From contig CAZLYK010000188.1 in assembly GCA_964563495.1 (NCBI GenBank), positions 1-9,044 of the forward strand: a DNA stretch of 9,044 nt, in the 5' to 3' direction. A model generated the notes under the pieces. That model worked only from the letters and a program-made list of their open reading frames with translations, had not been told where the DNA came from and made no database searches. This DNA is from CAZLYK01 sp964563495. GTDB lineage: Bacteria; Acidobacteriota; Blastocatellia; RBC074. This document shows, one piece after another, positions 1-6,784 of this stretch (positions within the stretch are counted from its first letter, which is position 1; the number at the start of each line of letters is the position of its first letter). Made by a program: the position numbers and the translations under genes.

Positions 1-1329
1 TTAGATTCGATTGACGATCCCGCTCTCAGTCGCGCGGTTATTGCGGACGAGCGTGACGGCAGCCACCACTGCCAGTAGCGGAACCAGGCTGGCCGCAATC
101 AGGATCGGTTCGAACGAATAACGATCGGCCACCACTCCGGTCAGGTAAGTCGCAGTAATTGTTCCTATCCCGGCGCCCGTACCACTCATCCCACTGACCG
201 AGGCAACCGATCCGGTCGGATAAAGATCAGCCGGGAGGTTCAGCACCATGGTCGAGAGGGCGGCGTAAGCCAGCGTCGAGATCGCAAAACACGCGACCAG
301 CCAGAAATAGGAAGTCGTAAAGACAGTCGGGATGAGCAGCGTCATGCCAAGCCCGCAAACGACAATCACCAGTTTGCGGGCCGCACCGACCGACCAGCCG
401 CGGTTGATCAAATAGCTGGAAAAACCGCCGCCGGCGAAGTTGCCGACGTCAGCCGCCAGAAACGGAACCCAGAAGGCGAGCAGGCTCTCCTCGAGTTTGA
501 AGCCTTTTGTCACCAGATAAATCGCAAACCAGTCGGTGATGAAGAACCAGACCGGATCGGTCAACGTTTTGGCGATGATGATGCCCCACGTCTGCGGCAG
601 CGCGAGCAGCGTGCGATAACTGAGCCGGCCGGCGTTCTTATTTCCCGTCGTCGAAGCCGTCGCGACCGAATCGGCGCGACCCGTCAGGATGTAATCGCGC
701 TCCTCAGCCGACAGGCGCGGATGCTCTTCGGGACGGCGATAGAGCCTGCGGAACAAGAGCAGCCAGAGAAAGCCCAGAGCGCCGGTCACGACAAACGCCG
801 GGCGCCAGCTTCCGAACGTGTGATAGACCCAGAGCACCAGAAACGGCGCAATCGCGCCGCCAATCGATGAGCCGCTGTCAAACAGCGCCACTGCCCAGCC
901 GCTCTCGCGCTTGGGAAACCATTCGCTGACGGCCTTGGTCGCGCCCGGCCAGTTGGCCGATTCGCCCGCGCCGAGCAGAAACCGGAAGAAGGCGAAGCTG
1001 CGCAGCCCGGTCGCGAGCGAGGTCAGGATCGCGGCGACCGAGTAAAACGTGACCGTCAAACTCAAGCCCCGTCGCGTTCCGATCCAATCCAGAAAGCGCC
1101 CCGAAGCGGTCTGCCCAAAAGCGTATGCCACGCGGAAGGCGATGATCAGCAGAGCGAAATCGGAATTTGTCCATTGATATTCGGTCTTGATGTACGGGGC
1201 GAGGACGCTCAACGTCTGGCGATCTATGTAGTTGATGACCGTCGAAAGAAAGAGCACCCCGCCGATGTACCAGCGCAGATGTTTGATCGGTCTCGGTCGT
1301 TGATTGGCCTCTTCGATCGCAATCTCCAT
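1..1329 (-). CDS. MFS organic-anion carrier, ExuT/GudP-like (anion:cation symporter family)
   Basis: This 442-residue inner-membrane carrier is complete: its TAA stop lies at bases 1-3. The sequence shows the usual MFS layout of hydrophobic segments in two halves, separated by a hydrophilic central loop around residues 195-240. NYIDRQ (33-38) follows the first helix. The inter-helix motif GRFLDWIGTRRG (77-88) matches MFS motif A, and GAGESANWPG (120-129) followed by WFPKRE is characteristic of the ACS family (hexuronate, glucarate, galactonate carriers). Family knowledge therefore points to proton-coupled movement of a sugar acid or other carboxylate. The ACS family mostly imports, so uptake is the default reading, although export of an operon product cannot be excluded. 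It is the last gene of the unit. Its ATG is one base past the stop of the amidohydrolase gene (TGA-G-ATG), so translational coupling is likely. Family call is firm; the substrate is unknown. Confidence 0.92.
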   Translation of the reverse strand: MEIAIEEANQRPRPIKHLRWYIGGVLFLSTVINYIDRQTLSVLAPYIKTEYQWTNSDFALLIIAFRVAYAFGQTASGRFLDWIGTRRGLSLTVTFYSVAAILTSLATGLRSFAFFRFLLGAGESANWPGATKAVSEWFPKRESGWAVALFDSGSSIGGAIAPFLVLWVYHTFGSWRPAFVVTGALGFLWLLLFRRLYRRPEEHPRLSAEERDYILTGRADSVATASTTGNKNAGRLSYRTLLALPQTWGIIIAKTLTDPVWFFITDWFAIYLVTKGFKLEESLLAFWVPFLAADVGNFAGGGFSSYLINRGWSVGAARKLVIVVCGLGMTLLIPTVFTTSYFWLVACFAISTLAYAALSTMVLNLPADLYPTGSVASVSGMSGTGAGIGTITATYLTGVVADRYSFEPILIAASLVPLLAVVAAVTLVRNNRATESGIVNRI

Positions 1330-1330
1330 C

Positions 1331-2236
1331 TCAGGCCCTCACTTTGATCCCGAGCAGCCGCGCCAGGGTCTCGCCGTAGATCTTCTTCCGGCTCGCCTCC
1401 GGTACGCCGCAGGCGTCGAGCATGGCTTCGTAGCGCGCCACGCACCCATCCAGATTCTCCGGCTCTTCATCCGTGCCGAAGACAAGCTTCTCGAAAGCAT
1501 AGACGGCGTCGGGCGAGCTGTGCGCCGTCGGCCCTTCCCACCAGAGATATTCCTTGAAGACCGCCAGGTTCTTCGCCTTTTTGATCAGCGACGAACCGGT
1601 CAGGTCGAAGTAGAGGTTCTTCTCCCAGCGCGCGACCTCGGCGGCCTCGTCATACCAGGGGTTGCCCAGATGCGCTCCCTGGATGATCAGCCTCGGAAAC
1701 GAGCGAGCGATCGTATGCAGGAAGGACGGGCGCATGCGCGCCATCGAAGACGGCTCCGGTTCATCGCTCGACCCGGCGACGATGCCCGTGTGAAAGAGCG
1801 CGACCAGTTTGAGCGACTGGAGCTTTTCGTAAATCTGAAAGTAAGCGAAGTCATCCCAGTTGTTGCGCGGGGTGTGCATCTTGATGCCTCTGAATCCGGC
1901 GGCGGCGAACTTCTCGATCTCTTTGACCACGCTCGGGTCATCCACTCTGACGTGCCCGTAAGGGATGATCACATCTGAATGCTCGGCCGCGGCTTTTTTG
2001 ACCACCTCGAACCCGGACATGGGCGTCAGCACGCAGGCCATGGCGTTGCGTGGGCGGTAGACTTTGACCAGCCTTTCGATGTAATCCGGCGATGCGCTGT
2101 AATGCTGGTGTGAGTCGATCATGAAGCGGCGCGGCGGTTGTGTCGCCGCCTGCGACAGCGAAGTGCGTGAACCGGCAGCCGCTGCGGCCGCACTCGCAGC
2201 CAGCAGCTTGAGAAAGTCGCGACGATTGTTGGTCAT
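1331..2236 (-). CDS. Tat-exported amidohydrolase (Amidohydrolase_2 / TIM-barrel metal hydrolase)
   Basis: A 301-residue protein. The reading frame stays open upstream to 2377, but I chose the ATG at 2236. A strong GGAGAGGAG ribosome-binding site lies six bases before it, and translation from there begins directly with a twin-arginine signal (RRDFLK at residues 5-10, then an Ala-rich hydrophobic stretch to about 22, likely cut near SQA-A at 28-31). The mature part carries amidohydrolase-superfamily metal-site motifs: D41-x-H43-x-H45, K119 in GIKM, H149 in FHTG, H189 in GAHLG and D256 in FGTDEEP. The family hydrolyses or decarboxylates amides, lactones and carboxylic acids with a divalent metal; the precise reaction cannot be read here. 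The Tat signal implies a folded, metal-loaded enzyme outside the cytoplasm, which separates it from every other enzyme of the operon. It lies 80 nt after the dehydrogenase gene and abuts the MFS gene, so it may process a substrate just before transport. Confidence 0.88.
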   Translation of the reverse strand: MTNNRRDFLKLLAASAAAAAAGSRTSLSQAATQPPRRFMIDSHQHYSASPDYIERLVKVYRPRNAMACVLTPMSGFEVVKKAAAEHSDVIIPYGHVRVDDPSVVKEIEKFAAAGFRGIKMHTPRNNWDDFAYFQIYEKLQSLKLVALFHTGIVAGSSDEPEPSSMARMRPSFLHTIARSFPRLIIQGAHLGNPWYDEAAEVARWEKNLYFDLTGSSLIKKAKNLAVFKEYLWWEGPTAHSSPDAVYAFEKLVFGTDEEPENLDGCVARYEAMLDACGVPEASRKKIYGETLARLLGIKVRA

Positions 2237-2242
2237 GGTTAT

Positions 2243-2251
2243 CTCCTCTCC
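2243..2251 (-). promoter_or_regulatory. Ribosome-binding site deciding the amidohydrolase start
   Basis: On the minus strand this reads GGAGAGGAG, with six bases before the ATG at 2236. The upstream in-frame ATG at 2377 would begin inside the preceding dehydrogenase gene and would bury the Tat signal 47 residues inside the protein. The site therefore settles the start. Confidence 0.75.
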
Positions 2252-2263
2252 GATAGAGAGGAA

Positions 2264-2298
2264 TAGACAGCATTGACGGGATTTTTGCAAGATTGAAC
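2264..2298 (+). repeat. Copy 1 of a 35-nt dispersed repeat in the operon
   Basis: This stretch sits in the 80-nt gap between the dehydrogenase stop and the amidohydrolase start. It aligns without gaps to 9005-9039 at 27 of 35 positions by hand count. Shared blocks are TAGAC, ATTGAC, GATTTTT and GATT. Both copies show a loose internal period built on GATT about every 10 bases. It resembles short dispersed GATT-type intergenic repeats seen in several bacterial genomes, but I cannot count copies elsewhere. Confidence 0.5.
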
Positions 2299-2316
2299 GA
2301 GAGCTGAAGATCCGGT

Positions 2317-3222
2317 TCAATCCTGCCGGTTCGAAATTCGCAGGAAGATCTGCTCGATCACCTCTTTGACCGACCATCCGGTGAGCTCTTTATCCTCTCG
2401 ATCCCTGGTCAGATCGAGTTCGCCGACCGCGGTGATCAGGCGGCGCGCTTCGCTGATCAGGCCCGGCTGCATGCCCAGCGACAAGACCATCTGCTCGAGC
2501 TCCTGCATCTCCCCGCTTCGCCGCAGAGCGTGGCGCGGATAAGTCGGCAGCATGCGCTCGATCGCCTCCATGACGCCCGGGTAATAATGCTGATAATCGT
2601 TGAGGACCTCGTCGAGCAGGCCGGCCGATCGGGCAACCAGGCCCATTTCAATAAAGAGAGCGATCATTCCCTTGGACATGCCGCCCATGAGCATTTTGAA
2701 AGCCGAGGCCTGCCCGGGGATCCGGCCAAGCAATTTGACCCGCACATGTCCTGAAAAAAGTTCGGCGACCTCCTCGGCCGCCTCTCCGCTGAGGTATAAA
2801 GTCCCCGCGCTTCTCAATTTGGCGGCCTGCCCGTGAATGGATGCGTCGACAAAACGTAGGCCGGCTGAAGCGACGAGTTCTCCGATCTGCCTGGCGGTGG
2901 CAGGGGAGATTGAATTGACATCGACATAAAGCTGATCTCTCGGCGCGAAAGCCGCGAGCGAGCAATATTGCTCGGCGGCCTTGATTGACGCGGCGGGCGG
3001 GACGAAAGAGAGGATGATATCCGAACTCTGGACGACCTCCCGCATCGTCGCCAGAGACTGAAGCCCCGCCTCAAGACAGATCTTTCGGGTTCGCTCACTC
3101 CGGTCTTCGAGTGTCGTTAAGACATCGAATCCGGCCTCGACGAGCAGCTTCCCGATTCCCGCTCCAAGTTCGCCAGGGGACAATATCCCAATCCGTTTCG
3201 ACTTGCTCACCAGGTTGCTCAT
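2317..3222 (-). CDS. NAD(P)-dependent beta-hydroxyacid dehydrogenase with DUF1932 C-terminal domain
   Basis: A 301-residue cytoplasmic oxidoreductase related to 6-phosphogluconate and 3-hydroxyisobutyrate dehydrogenases. The N-terminal Rossmann domain (about 8-170) has a glycine-rich nucleotide loop, GILSPGELGAGIG at 12-24, which differs from the common GxGxMG form. VDVNSISP (100-107) and the substrate-loop equivalent DASIHG (126-131) follow. The catalytic lysine is probably K176 in AFKMLMGG, followed by KG at 184-185 as the family expects. The C-terminal all-helical part ends with HALRRSGEMQELEQM (231-245), typical of DUF1932. Family members oxidise or reduce 2- or 3-hydroxyacids, and DUF1932 members are largely uncharacterised. 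The ATG at 3222 lacks a clear Shine-Dalgarno sequence, but translation from it begins just before the Rossmann fold. The gene lies 45 nt after the ATP-grasp gene. Inferred role: redox step on a hydroxyacid handled by this operon. Confidence 0.87.
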   Translation of the reverse strand: MSNLVSKSKRIGILSPGELGAGIGKLLVEAGFDVLTTLEDRSERTRKICLEAGLQSLATMREVVQSSDIILSFVPPAASIKAAEQYCSLAAFAPRDQLYVDVNSISPATARQIGELVASAGLRFVDASIHGQAAKLRSAGTLYLSGEAAEEVAELFSGHVRVKLLGRIPGQASAFKMLMGGMSKGMIALFIEMGLVARSAGLLDEVLNDYQHYYPGVMEAIERMLPTYPRHALRRSGEMQELEQMVLSLGMQPGLISEARRLITAVGELDLTRDREDKELTGWSVKEVIEQIFLRISNRQD

Positions 3223-3267
3223 GGCCCGATGTTAAGGATTTTCCGCCTCGATGGGAAGATCGATCCG

Positions 3268-4524
3268 TCATTTCGCGCCGGGACGGGGCAAAGTCGCGGC
3301 GCTTCGCCCCCGTGACGCGCCGCTCAACCATTGACCGATTCGGCCCAGACGCCTCGAAAGCACCAGATTGACCTCGTGAAACGCGACCGAGAAAGACGGC
3401 ACCGGATCATCCCAGCGAAAATAGGGCAGAACCATCGGGTGCATGATGCTCAATAGCCACTGCCGGAAGCTCAGACTGCCCTGCCGGTTCATCTCACGAA
3501 AAGCGTAGTAGTCCTTGACCGGATGCCAGAGACGCATCCCGGTTCGATATTTCCCAAATGACGGGAGCGGTCTTCCGGTCAGGCGGTTGTAGACAAAGAG
3601 CGGAAGGTCGTAACCGCTCTCGTAGACCAGACAGTTGGCTGCGGTGAATCTGGCGTTGCATTCAATCAGTTTCAGCTTGCCGTCGCGCTGATCGAGCTTG
3701 AATTCGGCGTTGGCCAGACCGCGAAGCCTGACGAATTTGAAGAGCTTGAGGGCTTCCGTCCGAACGGCGGGATTCCAGTCGGTGAGGTGATGACAGGCCG
3801 AACCCATATTGACCGGATATCGCCTGATCACCCGCTTGGTGAAGTCGAAGAGCGGCTGGTCGCGATCATCCAGATAGGTGTAATAGCTGCAGAGCAGGCT
3901 GTCGGGGCCCGGGATCATCTCGACCAGCATGGCCTTGAAGCCGGCGGTACTGGTCTTGTCGTACGCCGAGATGAGCTGGTCAAAATTTTGAGCGACAAAA
4001 AATTTGATCGGGAAGCGACTCTGAAAGTGATGTGAATAGATCGGCTTGACGATCAGCGGATAGACCAGCTCGTCCTTCAGCGCCAGGATCTGGTCCCGGT
4101 TCTCGACCGGCCAGAAACGCGGTGTCTCGACGCCGGCGGCGACAGCCTGCTGATAGGTATCCAGCTTGTTGAGCATCCAGAGCTGCGCCTCCGGATTCGA
4201 CAGATCGAGCAGGAACTTCTTCGATAACTCCTGGCGGTGCTCGGCGATGATCTCGATCGCCAGATCACAGGCCGAGAGCAGCACGGCCCCGCGGAGATGA
4301 TCCGATTGGGGCCCGAGCAGATACTTGGTCCAGGATTCCCGCGCGCCGCCGGCATCCGGAACTTCGATCAGCCGGCAATAGCGTGAAGACCGAACGTAGT
4401 GTGTGGCTTCACCGATTGAATAGACCTTTACACCCTGACGACCCAGACTCCTGATAATGGAGAGCGCCGTCGCGGCGTCTCCCAGGACAACGACCGGGGG
4501 CAAAGCCTCTTGATTTTTGTTCAC
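3268..4524 (-). CDS. ATP-grasp carboxylate-amine ligase, COG3919/D-aspartate-ligase-like
   Basis: A 418-residue cytoplasmic enzyme. The N-terminus (about 10-110) is a pre-ATP-grasp Rossmann-like domain starting VVVLGDAATALSIIRSLGRQ. The ATP-grasp core follows: K160 in LIVKP for phosphate binding, E202 in VEMIPGP as the nucleotide-side acid, E274 in NAEFK, and the metal pair E288 and N290 in LIECNARF. These residues are intact, so it should be active. The family activates a carboxylate as an acyl phosphate and joins it to an amine. The C-terminal 100 residues are less conserved and end in a basic, low-complexity tail (about 400-418). The start codon is GTG, since bases 4522-4524 read CAC on the plus strand; GAGG/AGG ribosome-binding sequence lies 4-10 bases upstream. 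It sits between the oxygenase and the dehydrogenase and is only distantly related to the other ATP-grasp gene. Substrates are unknown. Confidence 0.85.
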   Translation of the reverse strand: MNKNQEALPPVVVLGDAATALSIIRSLGRQGVKVYSIGEATHYVRSSRYCRLIEVPDAGGARESWTKYLLGPQSDHLRGAVLLSACDLAIEIIAEHRQELSKKFLLDLSNPEAQLWMLNKLDTYQQAVAAGVETPRFWPVENRDQILALKDELVYPLIVKPIYSHHFQSRFPIKFFVAQNFDQLISAYDKTSTAGFKAMLVEMIPGPDSLLCSYYTYLDDRDQPLFDFTKRVIRRYPVNMGSACHHLTDWNPAVRTEALKLFKFVRLRGLANAEFKLDQRDGKLKLIECNARFTAANCLVYESGYDLPLFVYNRLTGRPLPSFGKYRTGMRLWHPVKDYYAFREMNRQGSLSFRQWLLSIMHPMVLPYFRWDDPVPSFSVAFHEVNLVLSRRLGRIGQWLSGASRGRSAATLPRPGAK

Positions 4525-4623
4525 GTCCTACCTCAAATTCTTGGTTAATTGCCATCGGCTCAAGGTGGCCAACCAGGGTCACACAATTTGGGGCAGAACC
4601 GCGTTCAATCCTGACTATCCTCT

Positions 4624-5625
4624 CTATTTTTGGGCGGCGGTCTTATGCGCCGAGTCGCTGAACAGGTCGATCACGCCGTGACTGGCGAGGCGCCGCAACT
4701 TACCGAGGATGGCTCCGCCGCCGCTCTCGGCAACCACCGCTTGCAGGTTGCGTTGTCCATCGATGGTTCGCAGCGCGCGCAACTCCTCCTGATCGATGAC
4801 CAGCTGGCCCCCACCCCAGAAAATGACCATCGCCACCTCCTGCCAGTTATGGTTATAACGGACCTGGACATAATCGACCCGGCGTCCGAGGTGCGGAGTC
4901 GTCCGAACCAATTCGGCGTCGGGGAGGACGAGCAGCCGGCGGGTCTGCTGGGAGCACATCTCAGTCAGCGGGTCTTCGCCGAGCGGATCGCAATTGAAGT
5001 CATTCAACTTGAGATAGAGCATTCTGGTGCCGGCCGGGTTCTGGCGCAGATGCCAGAACGCGTTGCCGCGGAACATGATCACATCCTTCGGCGCATCCTC
5101 GATTTCGACACGCCCTGAAGACGGCAAGGTTCGCTCCGGGACCTCCTCGGCCGTCAGGCTGTCGCGCAGCTCCTTGGAAGAGTTGAACGGGTTTACCCCA
5201 ACCTGATCTTTCGGATAAAGCACGAGCGTCGATTTGTTGGGGACTCGCACCGAGAATCCGACTGAGACCTGCGAGGCGAATCGATCCTTGTGCGGGAGCG
5301 GATTGGGATCGGCGTCACCCTCATAGGTCTTGATGTGGCGCTCCGATAGGACGAGCTTATCCGGGTCAAGACCGCAGACCTCCCCGACCGCTTCGCATAA
5401 CTGGCGATAATAATTCTGCCCCTCCGGGAACTGGTAGAGCGCCTGTTGTTTGTTTCCAAGCGCAAAATCTGGCAGTTGGCTTGACTGAATATGCTCCTCA
5501 ATCTGCTCCGAGAGAAGGTTGTAAAATTCATCACTCAATCCATGTTTAATGTAGACAAAACCTTCCCTGGCGAAGACTGACGAATAGTTTGCGGGATCGA
5601 AATCAAACATGTTGTTCATGGTCAT
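4624..5625 (-). CDS. Fe(II)/2-oxoglutarate oxygenase (phytanoyl-CoA dioxygenase-like) with extra C-terminal domain
   Basis: A 333-residue protein starting at the ATG at 5625. An earlier in-frame ATG at 5718 lies inside the upstream gene, and a purine-rich GAAAGAG sequence sits before 5625. The N-terminus (FAREGFVYIKHGLSDEFYNL, 18-37) matches the opening of the phytanoyl-CoA dioxygenase family. The iron-binding facial triad is visible as H112-K-D114 and H192 in FWHLRQN. R201 in GTRMLYLKL, nine residues after the distal histidine, is the expected 2-oxoglutarate anchor. Such enzymes hydroxylate or desaturate small acids, amino acids or acyl carriers, consuming O2 and 2-oxoglutarate. Beyond the double-stranded beta-helix core, residues from about 230 add roughly 100 residues. 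Their last part (ELRALRTIDGQRNLQAVVAE, then ILGKLRRLASHGVIDLF) looks like the small winged-helix/PqqD-type modules found on some carrier-associated enzymes; this is my inference. The gene lies between two ATP-grasp ligases. Confidence 0.8.
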   Translation of the reverse strand: MTMNNMFDFDPANYSSVFAREGFVYIKHGLSDEFYNLLSEQIEEHIQSSQLPDFALGNKQQALYQFPEGQNYYRQLCEAVGEVCGLDPDKLVLSERHIKTYEGDADPNPLPHKDRFASQVSVGFSVRVPNKSTLVLYPKDQVGVNPFNSSKELRDSLTAEEVPERTLPSSGRVEIEDAPKDVIMFRGNAFWHLRQNPAGTRMLYLKLNDFNCDPLGEDPLTEMCSQQTRRLLVLPDAELVRTTPHLGRRVDYVQVRYNHNWQEVAMVIFWGGGQLVIDQEELRALRTIDGQRNLQAVVAESGGGAILGKLRRLASHGVIDLFSDSAHKTAAQK

Positions 5626-5686
5626 GGTCAACTCTTTCTGTGTGGAATTTGCGATTAGATCTTGGGGGTCGGGTAGTGGGATAGAT

Positions 5687-6781
5687 TCAACCCTGCAGCA
5701 GACTGACTCCGCCCCCATTAAAAATGCGTTTCAGGACATACTCCGCAACCGGGAATCTGCCGTCGAGTTTGTGGTAATGGTAGTGATAGCCTGGAGTTGT
5801 ATTGACCTCCAGAATCACGCCGCCCGTCTCGCTCAGCGGGCGCCCGGGGTCCGAGGTGATGATATCGATGCCCGCCAACCGGGCGCCGATCGCGCGTGCA
5901 GCCCTGGCTCCGGCTTCGATAACCTCGGGGCAAAACTTGTCTGCAGCCGAGACATTCTCCTCGGTGCAATTCTGGTTGATGACGGTCTTGAGCTTGACAA
6001 ACTTGCCCGCCTCCGGCACGGATGTGAGCGACAGTCCCTGTTTGGCCAGGGTGTTCTTCATCTCAAGATCGGGAATAACCAGGACTTGCGCTACCGATGC
6101 GCCCCGCACCAGCCTGGACTGGTTGGCCCGCTCAACCAGCTGTTTGATCGTCGACTTCCCGTCTCCGATCACTCCCGGAGGTCTTCGGTTGACTGCATCG
6201 AGCATGACCCCATCCAGGTAAAGCACCCGGTAATTTTCTCCGGGAATCTGTTGCTCGATCAGCAGCTCCTTGTCGTGCGCGGAGGCGACCAGCGCCGCGC
6301 GCAGGAGCGTCCCCTTTCGCGTGACCCCGGTCGTCACACCAACTCCCCCGCCGGTCGATTTCGCGGGTTTAACCACACACTCTCCCCCCGCTTCTTCCAT
6401 GAACTTCGCTGCTTGTGGAAGACTGGAGAGACTAAAGACCAGGTGTTTCGGCAGAGGTAACCCCTGCTCGGTGAGCAACCGATAGACGAGCGGCTTGTTT
6501 CCGGCGATCGCGAGCGTGATCTCGTCATCCAGAGGGCTCGAATTCTGGTAAACGCGCGTCCGCTTATTGCCAAGACGGATTTCCGCAATCCCATCCTCTA
6601 TCGGCTCAAATGTCGCTCCGATCGTGACCGCCGCTTCCTTCCAGGCGGATTCATAAAAATCCGCCCGCTGCGTTGCAGCCGCACCCACCCCTTTTTGTCG
6701 CCGACCCATCAACAGGTTGACTATCCGCCGGGAATAGGAAATTTTTTGTAAAATACCAAACCGTGAAATTAGTTCCAACAT
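5687..6781 (-). CDS. Stand-alone ATP-grasp ligase, cyanophycin-synthetase/glutathione-synthetase-like
   Basis: A 364-residue cytoplasmic ligase. Visible motifs are K138 in VVKPAKSTGGGVGV (136-149) with its glycine-rich phosphate loop, E176 in IEQQIPGENYRVL, the RRPPGVIGDGKSTIKQLVER stretch (199-218), D306 in GIDIITSD, and the metal pair E325 and N327 in ILEVNTTPGYHYH. The combination of R-x-P-x-x-V-x-GDG-x-x-TI with EVN-x-x-PG is typical of the ATP-grasp domain of cyanophycin synthetase and related peptide ligases. The Mur-ligase-like half of cyanophycin synthetase is absent, so it should form a single kind of amide bond, perhaps a dipeptide or an N-capped amino acid. The first 25 residues are basic and unconserved; a later start at M25 is possible because neither site has a good ribosome-binding sequence. 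Its ATG follows the RraA-like stop by three bases, so coupling is likely. Substrates are not readable. Confidence 0.85.
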   Translation of the reverse strand: MLELISRFGILQKISYSRRIVNLLMGRRQKGVGAAATQRADFYESAWKEAAVTIGATFEPIEDGIAEIRLGNKRTRVYQNSSPLDDEITLAIAGNKPLVYRLLTEQGLPLPKHLVFSLSSLPQAAKFMEEAGGECVVKPAKSTGGGVGVTTGVTRKGTLLRAALVASAHDKELLIEQQIPGENYRVLYLDGVMLDAVNRRPPGVIGDGKSTIKQLVERANQSRLVRGASVAQVLVIPDLEMKNTLAKQGLSLTSVPEAGKFVKLKTVINQNCTEENVSAADKFCPEVIEAGARAARAIGARLAGIDIITSDPGRPLSETGGVILEVNTTPGYHYHYHKLDGRFPVAEYVLKRIFNGGGVSLLQG

Positions 6782-6784
6782 TCG

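Noticed and set aside
1304..1978. A 224-codon plus-strand open frame across the amidohydrolase gene
   Set aside because: It is antisense to a gene with intact metal-binding motifs, has no ribosome-binding site, and its Arg/Asp/Leu-rich product matches no family.
4525..4623. The 99-nt gap between oxygenase and second ligase as a site for a precursor peptide or a third copy of the dispersed repeat
   Set aside because: On the minus strand the only ATG lies near the end of the gap and runs out of frame into the ligase gene. Similarity to the repeat (around 4600-4623, opposite orientation) is too short and patchy to call.
5609..6460. A 283-codon plus-strand open frame across the cyanophycin-synthetase-like ligase
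   Set aside because: It lies wholly antisense to well-supported genes, has no recognisable motif and reads as low-order Arg/Asp/Gln-rich sequence typical of a shadow frame in GC-rich DNA.
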